A stretch of 64,000 nucleotides of DNA from Actinomycetales bacterium SN12 (GTDB lineage Bacteria; Actinomycetota; Actinomycetes; Actinomycetales; Microbacteriaceae): assembly GCA_002837415.1 (NCBI GenBank), contig PJCV01000001.1, forward strand, positions 1-64,000, read 5' to 3'. The notes beneath the pieces were generated by a model. The model searched no databases. It was not told where the DNA came from and was given only the letters and a program-made list of their open reading frames with translations. A program made the translations under genes and the position numbers. Shown one piece after another: positions 1-7,402 of this stretch. Numbering within the stretch: the first letter of the stretch is position 1; each line of letters begins with the position of its first letter.

Positions 1-93
1 GCATCCTGCACGACCCCTTCCTGTCCCTGTTCCGCGGCGCTCAGGGGAGTCGCGCGTCGCGGAACAGGGACAGGAAGGGGTCGTGCAGGATGC
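1..93. repeat. Perfect 36-bp inverted repeat at the window edge
   Basis: Bases 1-36 are the exact reverse complement of 58-93, with a 21-base loop. The right arm is the 3' coding end of the HisN-like gene; the left arm repeats the same codons in the opposite sense. A perfect arm inside coding sequence at the very first base is more like an assembly or library fold-back at a contig end than a natural terminator. No T-tract follows on either strand. Confidence 0.85.
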
Positions 94-850
94 CGTTGGT
101 GGCAAGCGTGGACAGCGCCGACAGGGTCTCGGTTCCGTCGAAGGCGGTCATCCGGCCGCCGGCCTCTCGGACGATCGCCACGGCCGCGGCGATGTCGTAC
201 TCCTTGACGTCGAACTCGGCGACCATGTCGATGCGGCCCTCGGCAAGCAGCATGTAGCTGTACACGTCGCCGTACGCCCGATCGCGCCACACTCGGTCGG
301 CGACGGCGTGGAGCTCGGGTAACCTGCCGGCGTCGGCCCACTGCCCGATGCTCTGGAAGCTGACGCTCGCGTCGTCGAGCGTGTCGACACCGGACACCGA
401 CAGGCGACGTGGAGCGTCGGCGGTGTTCGTCCACGCACCGAGAGCGTCAGCCGCCCACCAGCGGCGCGACAGCGCGGGCATGCTGACCACGCCGACGCGG
501 GGAACCCCGTCGATCGCGAGGGCGATCATCGTGCCCCACAGCGGCACGCCGCGAAGGAAGTTCGCCGTGCCGTCGATCGGGTCGATGATCCACTGTCGGT
601 GGGTGTCGCCCTCCGCGCCGTACTCCTCGCCGAAGATGCCGTCGGCGGGGCGCTCAGCGGCCAGCAGCTCGCGGATCGCGCGCTCGGTGGCGAGGTCGGC
701 ATCGGTCACGTGCGAGCGGTCCGCCTTGCGGGAGACCTGCAGATCGGCGGCGTCGAACCGGGGGAGTGACTGTGCGTCCGCCGCGTCTGCCAGCCGCAGA
801 GCGAGCGCAAGATCGGCAGCGAGGTCGGCGTCGTCGCGGGTGTCGGTCAC
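41..850 (-). CDS. hisN: Inositol-monophosphatase-fold phosphatase, probable histidinol-phosphatase HisN
   Basis: The 269-residue protein carries the metal-dependent phosphatase signatures of the IMPase superfamily: GEE at about residues 74-76, IDPIDGT at 89-95, and a C-terminal EYD-IAAAVAIVREAGG segment near 218-233 that supplies the last metal ligand. Actinobacteria commonly use this family for histidinol phosphate dephosphorylation, the penultimate step of histidine synthesis. Inositol-phosphate or other sugar-phosphate activity cannot be excluded, because no other his genes lie nearby. The start is a GTG at 850. A TATCCT hexamer (862-857) ends six bases before it, so the mRNA is probably leaderless. 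The 3' end lies inside the fold-back repeat, so the last few codons depend on assembly quality. Confidence 0.8.
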   Translation of the reverse strand: MTDTRDDADLAADLALALRLADAADAQSLPRFDAADLQVSRKADRSHVTDADLATERAIRELLAAERPADGIFGEEYGAEGDTHRQWIIDPIDGTANFLRGVPLWGTMIALAIDGVPRVGVVSMPALSRRWWAADALGAWTNTADAPRRLSVSGVDTLDDASVSFQSIGQWADAGRLPELHAVADRVWRDRAYGDVYSYMLLAEGRIDMVAEFDVKEYDIAAAVAIVREAGGRMTAFDGTETLSALSTLATNGILHDPFLSLFRDARLP

Positions 851-856
851 CTATCC

Positions 857-862
857 AGGATA
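857..862 (-). promoter_or_regulatory. -10 hexamer of leaderless hisN promoter
   Basis: TATCCT with six bases before the GTG start at 850. Confidence 0.5.
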
Positions 863-950
863 AGCGCGGCTCCTCGGCCGAACCGGTCCGCAGGATATCG
901 GTCCAGACACGAAACGGACCTTCGGGCGGGCAAGGTACGGCCCGGGAGCC

Positions 951-1319
951 TCAGAGGTACGGCACGAAGGAGGAGGGGACGGCGACGTTGTCGGGGACGC
1001 CCGCGAACAGCGGCGCGACCTGCTCGGGCGTGTACCCGGCGATGCCGCAGCCGACCGGGGTCAGCAGGAAGCGGAGGTCCGGATGCTCGGCCGCGAACTC
1101 GACGAAGGCACGCGCTTCACGCGCGAGGACGCCGAGGCCGCTCATCGTGTCGATGGCATAGCTCTGGCCGTGCAGGCCGTGTCCTTCGCCCCACACGGCG
1201 CCGAACTTCTCGTAGGCGACGCGGGCGGCGCCGCCGCCGTGCTGCCCGGCCGCGTTGCTGCCGAAGACGAACACCTCATCGGGGCGCAGGGTGACGACGA
1301 CGTCGGGCGTGATCTCCAT
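951..1319 (-). CDS. A1S_2505-family (phage non-structural type) small protein
   Basis: The 122-residue soluble protein has the pattern VFVFGSNAAGQHGGGAA near residues 16-32 and a C-terminal LLTPVGCGIAGYTPEQVAPLF segment. This matches a family first named from phage non-structural proteins and resembling macro-domain nucleotide-binding folds. Its biochemical role is not established and I assign none. There are no neighbouring phage genes, so it looks like a domesticated chromosomal member. TAGAGT (1331-1326) ends six bases before the ATG, indicating a leaderless transcript separate from hisN. Confidence 0.65.
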   Translation of the reverse strand: MEITPDVVVTLRPDEVFVFGSNAAGQHGGGAARVAYEKFGAVWGEGHGLHGQSYAIDTMSGLGVLAREARAFVEFAAEHPDLRFLLTPVGCGIAGYTPEQVAPLFAGVPDNVAVPSSFVPYL

Positions 1320-1325
1320 GCCGGA

Positions 1326-1331
1326 ACTCTA
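1326..1331 (-). promoter_or_regulatory. -10 hexamer of leaderless promoter
   Basis: TAGAGT, six bases upstream of the ATG at 1319. Confidence 0.45.
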
Positions 1332-1363
1332 CGTGCCGGGTCACGCGGCGAGGCCGAAAGCAG

Positions 1364-1398
1364 AAAAGCCCCGGAAACTGGCGAGAGTTTCCGGAGCT
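1364..1398 (-). terminator. Rho-independent terminator of tRNA-Lys
   Basis: A 13-bp stem (1398-1386 with 1379-1367, one T-G wobble) and a six-base loop are followed by TTTT on the minus strand, seven bases after the tRNA. Confidence 0.85.
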
Positions 1399-1404
1399 GA
1401 TCCG

Positions 1405-1477
1405 TGCACCCCCAGGGACTTGAACCCTGAACCCACTGATTAAGAGTCAGTTGCTCTGCCGATTGAGCTAGAGGTGC
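1405..1477 (-). tRNA. tRNA-Lys (CTT)
   Basis: The 73-nt gene folds into a full cloverleaf. The acceptor is GCACCTC paired with GGGGTGC, discriminator A. The anticodon arm ACTGA/TCAGT has loop CTCTTAA, giving anticodon CTT at 1444-1442. The T arm contains GGTTCAAGTCC. CCA is not encoded. It is a stand-alone gene with its own terminator. Confidence 0.97.
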
Positions 1478-1570
1478 GTGGCCCGGGAAGATTTCCCCGG
1501 CCGAGGAATTACATTACCAGCGGCCGGGGGTCGCGCCAAATCGCACTGGTCAGCCGGGCGGGTTGCGGCA

Positions 1571-2659
1571 TCAAGCGCCTGCGGATGCCAGCTCGGCCGC
1601 CTCCTGCACGGTGTCGACGAGGTGCACATGGTGCTCCATCGGCCGATTTGAGGCGAGCGCCTGCAGCAGCGGCCAGGCGGGGTACTGCTCCGTCCAGTAC
1701 TCGCGTCCGACGAGGATCATCGGAGCGACGGACGACTCGTCGGCGTAGTAGTTCTCGCACGCGTCCTGGAAGATCTCCTGCACTGTTCCGCCTGCTCCGG
1801 GCAGGAACACGATGCCCGCCTGGCACACCTCCAGCAGGATCGCCTCGCGCTGCGCGTTGCGGAAGTACTTGGCGATGGCGCTGGCGAACGGATTCGGCGG
1901 CTCGTGCCCGTAGTGCCAGGTCGGGATGCCGAGGGATTCGCCGCCATCGGGGAACTCCCGCCGCACGGCGAACGCCGCGTCCGCCCATGCAGCGATGCTC
2001 GGCGTGAAGTTCGGCACGGCGGCCAGCATCGTGAGCGCCTGCTCCCGGGCATCCGCTCCTCGATAGGCGAGATACCCGCCGAGGTTGACGGCCTCCATCG
2101 CACCGGGGCCGCCGCCGGTCGCGACGGTGAGGGTCTGAGAGAGACGCTGTCCGAGTTCGACGCCGTCGGCGTAGTCGCGGCTGCCGCGCACCACCCCGTG
2201 TCCGCCCATGACGCCGACGAGGCTCCTGCCTGACACCCACTCCGAGAGCGCGAGATCGATGGCGTGATCGTGCAGCGACTTCGCGAGTGCGGCATCCCTT
2301 GACGTCTCGTGCTTCGACCAGGCGTAGGTGCGCGCGTCGAGGCTGTCGTGGTAGTCGGCGGTGCCGAAAAGATCAGCCGGCGTGTACAGGGCGGTGCGGT
2401 AGGTGTCGATCGGGATGCCGGGGAGTGCGGGGAACACGACAGCGCCCCGGGCACGCACCGACGACTCGTCGGCGAGAGTCAGGCGGCAGCCCAGGAACAG
2501 CGATCCCGTGACGTCGACCGACCGCAGCGCGCTGCCGCGCTGGGTGAGGTCCAGCGCGCGCATCCGCCAGCCGGAGAGCGAACGGACGCCTTCGGCGAGA
2601 CGGCGGTCGAAGTCCTCGAGCGTGTCGACATCGACGACTCGTCCGCGCGTTCTTCTCAT
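1571..2659 (-). CDS. LOG-family Rossmann-fold nucleotide-binding protein
   Basis: The 362-residue protein has the LOG (lysine decarboxylase-like) fold: GVMGGHGVVRGS in the middle, then ATGGGPGAMEAVN, then GAGGTVQEIFQ in place of the usual PGGxGTxxE. Family members bind nucleotides, and some release cytokinin bases from nucleoside monophosphates. The shifted catalytic motif and the N-terminal extension of about 150 residues place this in the longer, less characterised bacterial branch, so I do not claim cytokinin activity. TAGGGT (2671-2666) ends six bases before the ATG, suggesting a leaderless start. Confidence 0.75.
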   Translation of the reverse strand: MRRTRGRVVDVDTLEDFDRRLAEGVRSLSGWRMRALDLTQRGSALRSVDVTGSLFLGCRLTLADESSVRARGAVVFPALPGIPIDTYRTALYTPADLFGTADYHDSLDARTYAWSKHETSRDAALAKSLHDHAIDLALSEWVSGRSLVGVMGGHGVVRGSRDYADGVELGQRLSQTLTVATGGGPGAMEAVNLGGYLAYRGADAREQALTMLAAVPNFTPSIAAWADAAFAVRREFPDGGESLGIPTWHYGHEPPNPFASAIAKYFRNAQREAILLEVCQAGIVFLPGAGGTVQEIFQDACENYYADESSVAPMILVGREYWTEQYPAWPLLQALASNRPMEHHVHLVDTVQEAAELASAGA

Positions 2660-2665
2660 GTGACG

Positions 2666-2671
2666 ACCCTA
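2666..2671 (-). promoter_or_regulatory. -10 hexamer of leaderless promoter
   Basis: TAGGGT, six bases from the ATG at 2659. Confidence 0.45.
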
Positions 2672-2758
2672 GAACAGCGCCGCAGCCGCACCGCGTCGAG
2701 TCCGGCTCTTCCGTCTCGGGCGCACCGGTGAGAACATGGCGGACAGGAGGTGGCTCTC

Positions 2759-3241
2759 ATGATCGATCTCGATGACATCGACACCGATGAGGACGGCGCG
2801 CTCACCGCGTCCGTGGAACTGCCCGGAGGGCGACGCGTCACCGTCGAGTACGAATTCGACGAGGAGTTCGACTACGACGACGAGGACGAGGACAAGGGCG
2901 ACGAGGACGACGAGCCCGTCGAGCGGGAGGATCTGCCCGACCTCGACACGATGCAGGAGACCGTGACGCACGCTCTGGCACGGCTCACCGAGGAGATCCT
3001 CGAGGCACGCGAGCTCGAGGTCGTCGAAGAGCTCACCGAGGCAGCCTACGAGGACGACGACGAGGTCGACATGGCCGAGGCGCTGTCCGCGCTGAAGGAG
3101 GACATCGCCCTCGACGGTGTGATCGTGTTCGGCGACGGCGGGATCACGCTGCTCTTCATCGCGCCGGAGGAGTACCCCGACCTGATCATCTACTGCCTGC
3201 TCGATGAGGATCTCGAGATCGACGACCTGATGGTCGAGTGA
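2759..3241 (+). CDS. Highly acidic hypothetical protein
   Basis: The 160-residue cytoplasmic protein is rich in Asp and Glu, with an almost uninterrupted D/E stretch around residues 35-60. The C-terminal half is more structured (helical EALSALKEDI, then a hydrophobic VIVFGDGGITLLFIAPE strand pair). The layout loosely resembles DUF2004-type proteins, but I do not recognise it securely. I chose the ATG at 2759 because AGGAGG sits at 2745-2750 with ideal spacing; a GTG at 2750 would overlap that ribosome binding site. Confidence 0.7.
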   Translation: MIDLDDIDTDEDGALTASVELPGGRRVTVEYEFDEEFDYDDEDEDKGDEDDEPVEREDLPDLDTMQETVTHALARLTEEILEARELEVVEELTEAAYEDDDEVDMAEALSALKEDIALDGVIVFGDGGITLLFIAPEEYPDLIIYCLLDEDLEIDDLMVE

Positions 3242-3274
3242 TCACCGCGCCCGCACGATCCATCCGGATGCCGC

Positions 3275-4501
3275 TCAGGCGGCGTCGCCGATGAGGACAG
3301 CCGCCGCATCCTCGGCCTCGCCCTCGGCGGGATCGTCGATGTGGGCAAGAGCGCGACGACCGAGAAGCACCGTCAGAGCGGCGAGCAGCACCGCGCCGGC
3401 GGCGAACAGGTAGGGCACCGTGTCGCCGTACCCGTTGGCCAGAGCCGCGGCCACCGGCGGTGCCATCGCGCCGCCGAGGAAGCGCACGGCCGAGTACGCC
3501 GACGAGGCGACGGAGCGGGGCAGGTCGGTGGCCTCCATCACGGCCTCGGTGAGGACGGTGTTCATCACGCCCAGCAGCAGGCCGCCCACGACGATGCACA
3601 CCACCAGAGCGGCAGGATCGGCGACGACCAAGCCGGCCGCGATGAGATCGACGGCGAGCAGGGGCAGCGTGGCGAGGATGATCGACGTGCGCGAGGTGCG
3701 GCGCATCAGAGCGGGTGCAACCCAGACGCTCGTCACGGCGAGGCCGAGGCCCCACCCGAAGAAGGTCAGTCCGATGCCCATGGCTCCGAAGCCGAGCGGG
3801 AAGGGCGAGAACGCCAGCAGCACGAAGAAGCCGATGTTGTAGAACAGGGCGGTGACGGCGAGCACGGCGAGCGCGGGCCGGCGAAGCGCGCGGAACGGCG
3901 CGGAGAACGGCATCGGCTCGCGGCGCTCGCCGTCGGTGCGCACGAGTGTGAGCACGGCGATGAAGCCGATCGCCATCAGTGCGACGACGCCGAAGAACGG
4001 GCCGCGCCAGCTGAGCTCGCCCAGCAGTCCGCCGAGCAGGGGGCCGACGGCGATGCCGAGGCCGAGCGCGGCCTCGTAGAGGACGATGGCGGACCCGCTG
4101 CCCCCTGTCGCTGCGCCCACGATGGTCGCCAGAGCGGTGGAGATGAACAGTGCGTTGCCCAGACCCCAGCCGGCACGGAACCCGATCACCCAGTCGACGC
4201 TGCCACTCACCGCACACAGCAGTGCGAATGCCACGATGAGGCCGAGGCCGACCAGCAGAGTCGCCTTGGCGCCGATGCGGCTGGAGATCCAGCTGGTGAT
4301 GAGCATGGCGAGGCCGGTGACCAGCAGGTAGCTGGTGAACAGCAGCTCGGTCTCGACGGGGGAGGCCTCGAGGGACTCGGCGATGGCGGGAAGGATCGGA
4401 TCGACCAGGCCGATGCCCATGAACGCGACGACGCAGGCGAACGCGACCGCCCACACCTGTGCCGGCTGCCGCCAGATCGATCCCTGTGGTGATCCGCTCA
4501 T
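3275..4501 (-). CDS. MFS transporter, DHA1 drug-efflux type
   Basis: The 408-residue protein has about twelve hydrophobic segments. The N-terminal region VAFMGIGLVDPILPAIAESL and the loop SSRIGAKATLLVGLG are typical of 12-TM drug:H+ antiporters. Its ATG overlaps the stop of the upstream marR gene by four bases (ATGA), so translation is coupled and the pair forms an operon. The context points to an exporter induced when the MarR repressor binds the transported compound. The substrate cannot be read from sequence. Confidence 0.85.
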   Translation of the reverse strand: MSGSPQGSIWRQPAQVWAVAFACVVAFMGIGLVDPILPAIAESLEASPVETELLFTSYLLVTGLAMLITSWISSRIGAKATLLVGLGLIVAFALLCAVSGSVDWVIGFRAGWGLGNALFISTALATIVGAATGGSGSAIVLYEAALGLGIAVGPLLGGLLGELSWRGPFFGVVALMAIGFIAVLTLVRTDGERREPMPFSAPFRALRRPALAVLAVTALFYNIGFFVLLAFSPFPLGFGAMGIGLTFFGWGLGLAVTSVWVAPALMRRTSRTSIILATLPLLAVDLIAAGLVVADPAALVVCIVVGGLLLGVMNTVLTEAVMEATDLPRSVASSAYSAVRFLGGAMAPPVAAALANGYGDTVPYLFAAGAVLLAALTVLLGRRALAHIDDPAEGEAEDAAAVLIGDAA

Positions 4502-4944
4502 TCGTGTGCTCCTGTCGTGTCGTCTGATGTGCTCTGTGCGCGCTCGCCGAGGATGGCAGCGGTGCGCTCGATCGCACGCCAGTCGTCATCGCTGAGGCGG
4601 TCGAAGCGCGGGGCGAGAGTGGCGCCCAGCTCGGTGCGCCATTCGTCGAGGGCGCGGATGCCGGCCGCCGTCGCGTCCACGACGGTGGCTCGGGAGTCAG
4701 TGGGGTCGGTGGTGCGCTCGACGAGGCCGGCGTGCTCGAGGGTGCCGACCAGCCGAGTCATGCCCGGCTGAGTGGTGCGGGCGGCGGATGCCAGGGCGCC
4801 GAGGCGCATTGCGCCCCGCTGGTCGAGGATGCTGAGGGCACGCCACTGCGCGGACGGGGCGTCGTTCCCGGCGTCATGCGCCGCGATCCGGGCCAGCGCG
4901 TGCGCGGCGAGCACGATCGCGGTGATCGCTTCGGACTTATGCAT
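4498..4944 (-). CDS. MarR-family transcriptional regulator
   Basis: The 148-residue winged-helix protein has a recognition region RLGALASAARTTQPGMTRLVGTLEHAGLV at about 56-84, followed by the wing TDPTDSRATVVDATAAG. Its operon partner is an MFS exporter, the classic arrangement for an efflux repressor that senses the pump substrate. TATACT (4957-4952) ends seven bases before the ATG. The hexamer, initiation site and start codon are covered by two abutting palindromes, implying autorepression by promoter occlusion. Confidence 0.88.
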   Translation of the reverse strand: MHKSEAITAIVLAAHALARIAAHDAGNDAPSAQWRALSILDQRGAMRLGALASAARTTQPGMTRLVGTLEHAGLVERTTDPTDSRATVVDATAAGIRALDEWRTELGATLAPRFDRLSDDDWRAIERTAAILGERAQSTSDDTTGAHE

Positions 4945-4970
4945 ACCGACAAGTATATACCCGCTGGTAT
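4943..4970. promoter_or_regulatory. Two abutting ATAC-N6-GTAT palindromes: likely MarR operator
   Basis: ATACCGACAAGTAT (4943-4956) and ATACCCGCTGGTAT (4957-4970) are 14-bp inverted repeats placed end to end. They span the marR -10 hexamer (TATACT, 4957-4952) and the first bases of the start codon, and end exactly at the iclR stop codon. Spacing of 14 bp centre to centre would put two dimers on adjoining helix turns. Confidence 0.75.
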
Positions 4971-5774
4971 CTAACCGGTTCTGTGTCGACTGCCTGCGAC
5001 CCGCGATGAGAGCTGGTGAGCGTGTGCAAGGAGGGTGCGGCCGAGCTGTGGAAGCCGGTCCGGGGCGAAGCGGAACTCGACACCGGTGATGCTGAGCGCC
5101 CATTCCGGCCGGCCCTCGCGGTCGAACACCGCGGCGGCCATGCCCCACGATCCCTCGACGATCAGGCCGGGATTGACCGAATAGCCGCGGGCCTTCGTCT
5201 CGTGCAGCCGGCGCCGCAGCGGCGCGTCGCCGTGCACCGTGCCCCACCGGTCCTCGAGCTCCGGATGCCGTTCGAGATAGGCATCCACATCGTGGTCGGG
5301 AAGGAAGGCGAGGATGGCGAGCCCTGCGCTCGCGACACCGAGGGGAAAGCGCACGCCCTCGCTCAGCACGAACGAGCGGATGGGGAACGATCCCTCCTCC
5401 CGAACGAGGCACACGGTCTCATCGGCGCGCCGGGTGGACAGGAAGGCGCTCTCCTCCGTCTTCACGGCGAGGGAGCGCACGATGTCGCGAGACAGCTCGG
5501 TGATGTCGTACCGCGCGGCGGCCACGGTTCCCATCAGATACAGCTCCGGTCCGGGCATCCAGCGGGCGGTCGCGGGATCCTGATCGACGAGCCCCTCGGC
5601 GCGCAGAGCGGTGAGCAGGCGGTGCGCCGTCGAGCGACTGAGGTCGGCATCCCGGGCCAGCGACTGCAGCGGCGCACCGTCGGCCGATGCCGAGACCAGA
5701 CGCAGCAGAGCTGCTGCCCGCGCGACGGACTGGGCACCCGGCACGGTGCGACGCGAACTGCCCTGAGGTTCCAC
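4971..5774 (-). CDS. IclR-family transcriptional regulator of the CoA-transferase operon
   Basis: The 267-residue regulator has an N-terminal IclR helix-turn-helix (QSLARDADLSRSTAHRLLTALRAEGLV, about 37-63) and a C-terminal effector domain with LPDHDVDAYL and GYSVNPGLIVEGSWGMAAAVF. It is divergent from scoA-scoB-thiolase, so it probably controls that operon in response to a keto acid or aromatic-derived intermediate (family knowledge, inferred here). The start is a GTG at 5774; TAGCGT (5787-5782) ends seven bases before it. Its stop codon abuts the MarR operator, so marR lies directly downstream. Confidence 0.85.
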   Translation of the reverse strand: MEPQGSSRRTVPGAQSVARAAALLRLVSASADGAPLQSLARDADLSRSTAHRLLTALRAEGLVDQDPATARWMPGPELYLMGTVAAARYDITELSRDIVRSLAVKTEESAFLSTRRADETVCLVREEGSFPIRSFVLSEGVRFPLGVASAGLAILAFLPDHDVDAYLERHPELEDRWGTVHGDAPLRRRLHETKARGYSVNPGLIVEGSWGMAAAVFDREGRPEWALSITGVEFRFAPDRLPQLGRTLLAHAHQLSSRVAGSRHRTG

Positions 5775-5781
5775 AATGTGG

Positions 5782-5787
5782 ACGCTA
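5782..5787 (-). promoter_or_regulatory. -10 hexamer of leaderless iclR promoter
   Basis: TAGCGT, seven bases before the GTG at 5774. The operon's own promoter should also lie in the 102-bp divergent gap 5775-5876. Confidence 0.4.
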
Positions 5788-5876
5788 GCCCGCCCCGCGA
5801 CCACATCGCAAGCGTCGCCTTGCCCGGCCGCGCCGGGCGGGCGGATGCTGGGAGCACCGCACACGAAGGAGTGGTC

Positions 5877-6746
5877 TTGATCGACAAGCAATTCGCATCC
5901 GCGGCCGAAGCCGTCGCTGACATCCCCGACGGCGCCTCGCTCGCCGTCGGCGGCTTCGGTCTCTCCGGCAATCCCATGAACCTCATCGAGGCGCTGCACG
6001 CGCAGGGCACCGGTGAACTCAGCGTCGTCAGCAACAACTGCGGCGTCGATGACTGGGGGCTGGGCATCCTGCTCGCCTCGAGGCGGATCCGCGAGATGAC
6101 CTCTTCCTACGTCGGCGAGAACAAGGAGTTCGAGCGGCAGTTCCTCGAGGGCGACCTCGAACTCGAGCTGACGCCGCAGGGAACCCTCGCCGAGAAGCTG
6201 CGCGCCGGCGGGTCGGGGATCGCCGCCTTCTTCACGCAGACCGGCGTCGGCACGCAGGTCGCCGAGGGAGGGCTGCCGCGGCGGTACAACGCCGATGGCT
6301 CGATCGCCGTGGCGTCACCCGTCAAGGACGTGCGCAGCTTCGATTTCCATGGCGAGCAGCGCGACTTCGTGCTCGAGGAGGCGATCACGACCGATTACGC
6401 CCTCGTGCACGCGCTCAAGGGCGACCGGCACGGCAACCTGATCTTCAACAAGGCCGCGCGCAACTTCAACCCGCTCGCCGCGATGGCGGGGCGGGTGTGC
6501 ATCGCGCAGGTCGAGGAGCTCGTCGAGCCCGGAGAGCTCGACCCCGACGACATCCACCTGCCCGGGGTGTACGTGCACCGCGTGGTCGAGGTGGGCAGCG
6601 ACATCGAGAAGCGCATCGAGCGCCGCACCGTCCGCCCTTCGACAGGCTCAGGGACCCAGGAACCGACAGGCTCAGGGACCCAGGAACCGACAGGCTCAGG
6701 GGCCCAGGTACCGACAGGCTCAGGGACCCAGGAAGGGAAGAGATGA
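5877..6746 (+). CDS. scoA: 3-oxoacid CoA-transferase subunit A
   Basis: The 289-residue alpha subunit transfers CoA from succinyl-CoA (or acetyl-CoA) to a 3-oxoacid such as acetoacetate. Family hallmarks visible are [21 protein letters not shown] near the N-terminus, [11 protein letters not shown], and [29 protein letters not shown] at 5877 is preferred because AAGGAG (5866-5871) is spaced correctly for it; a GTG at 5871 would overlap that site. The last 32 or so residues are abnormal: four 24-bp units add a (P)TGSGTQE repeat tail that the family does not have. It overlaps scoB by ATGA. Confidence 0.85.
   Translation: MIDKQFASAAEAVADIPDGASLAVGGFGLSGNPMNLIEALHAQGTGELSVVSNNCGVDDWGLGILLASRRIREMTSSYVGENKEFERQFLEGDLELELTPQGTLAEKLRAGGSGIAAFFTQTGVGTQVAEGGLPRRYNADGSIAVASPVKDVRSFDFHGEQRDFVLEEAITTDYALVHALKGDRHGNLIFNKAARNFNPLAAMAGRVCIAQVEELVEPGELDPDDIHLPGVYVHRVVEVGSDIEKRIERRTVRPSTGSGTQEPTGSGTQEPTGSGAQVPTGSGTQEGKR
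6635..6735. repeat. Four tandem 24-bp copies of the dispersed CGACAGGCTCAGGG repeat inside scoA
   Basis: Units start at 6640, 6664, 6688 and 6712, each a variant of CGACAGGCTCAGGGACCC plus AGGAAC. The first is preceded by CCCTT, giving the full dispersed element. The unit is 24 bp, so the reading frame is preserved as eight-residue repeats. Confidence 0.95.
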
Positions 6747-7402
6747 TCATGGCGCTCACCCGCGACCAGATGGCGGCCCGCGCCGCGCACGAGCTCGCCG
6801 ACGGCGAGTACGTCAACCTCGGCATCGGCCTGCCCACCCTGGTTCCCAACCATGTTCCGAGCGATGTGACGGTCGTGCTGCAGTCCGAGAACGGCATCCT
6901 CGGCGTCGGGCCGTACCCCACTGAGGAGAACGTCGACCCGGACCTCATCAACGCCGGCAAGGAGACGGTCACGCTGCTGCCCGGGGCGGCCTTCTTCGAC
7001 TCGTCCACGAGCTTCGGCATGATCCGCGGCGGCAAGATCGACGCCGCCATCCTCGGTGCCATGCAGGTGTCGGCCACCGGCGACCTGGCGAACTGGATGA
7101 TCCCGGGCAAGATGGTCAAGGGCCCCGGCGGCGCGATGGACCTCGTGCACGGCGCTCGTCGCGTCATCGTGCTCATGGAGCACGTCGCGAAGGACGGCTC
7201 GGCGAAGATCGTGAACGACTGCTCTCTGCCGCTCACCGGCAGGGGAGTGGTCGACCGGATCATCACCGACCTCGCGGTCATCGACGTCACCGACGACGGG
7301 CTCGTGCTCGTCGAGACCGCACCGGGCGTGAGTGTGCAGGACGTCATCGACGCCACCGAACCCGAACTGAACATCGCAGAGAACCTGAAGGAGAACTCAT
7401 GA
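6743..7402 (+). CDS. scoB: 3-oxoacid CoA-transferase subunit B
   Basis: The 219-residue beta subunit contains the catalytic-glutamate motif [12 protein letters not shown] (about residues 50-61), [16 protein letters not shown] near the N-terminus, and the family block [22 protein letters not shown]. With scoA it forms the heterotetrameric transferase that activates acetoacetate or a related keto acid. It starts at 6743 with an ATGA overlap on scoA; a second in-frame ATG follows at 6749. Its stop overlaps the thiolase start in the same way, so the three genes are one translationally coupled operon. Confidence 0.9.
   Translation: MIMALTRDQMAARAAHELADGEYVNLGIGLPTLVPNHVPSDVTVVLQSENGILGVGPYPTEENVDPDLINAGKETVTLLPGAAFFDSSTSFGMIRGGKIDAAILGAMQVSATGDLANWMIPGKMVKGPGGAMDLVHGARRVIVLMEHVAKDGSAKIVNDCSLPLTGRGVVDRIITDLAVIDVTDDGLVLVETAPGVSVQDVIDATEPELNIAENLKENS

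Noticed and set aside
951-1319. Prophage or phage remnant, suggested by the A1S_2505-type protein
   Set aside because: No other phage genes, integrase or attachment repeats are nearby; the family also occurs in ordinary chromosomes.
2750-2758. GTG at 2750 as the start of the acidic protein
   Set aside because: It lies on the AGGAGG ribosome binding site that serves the ATG at 2759.
6635-6735. CRISPR-like tandem repeat
   Set aside because: Units are directly adjacent with no spacers, lie inside a reading frame, and no cas genes are near.
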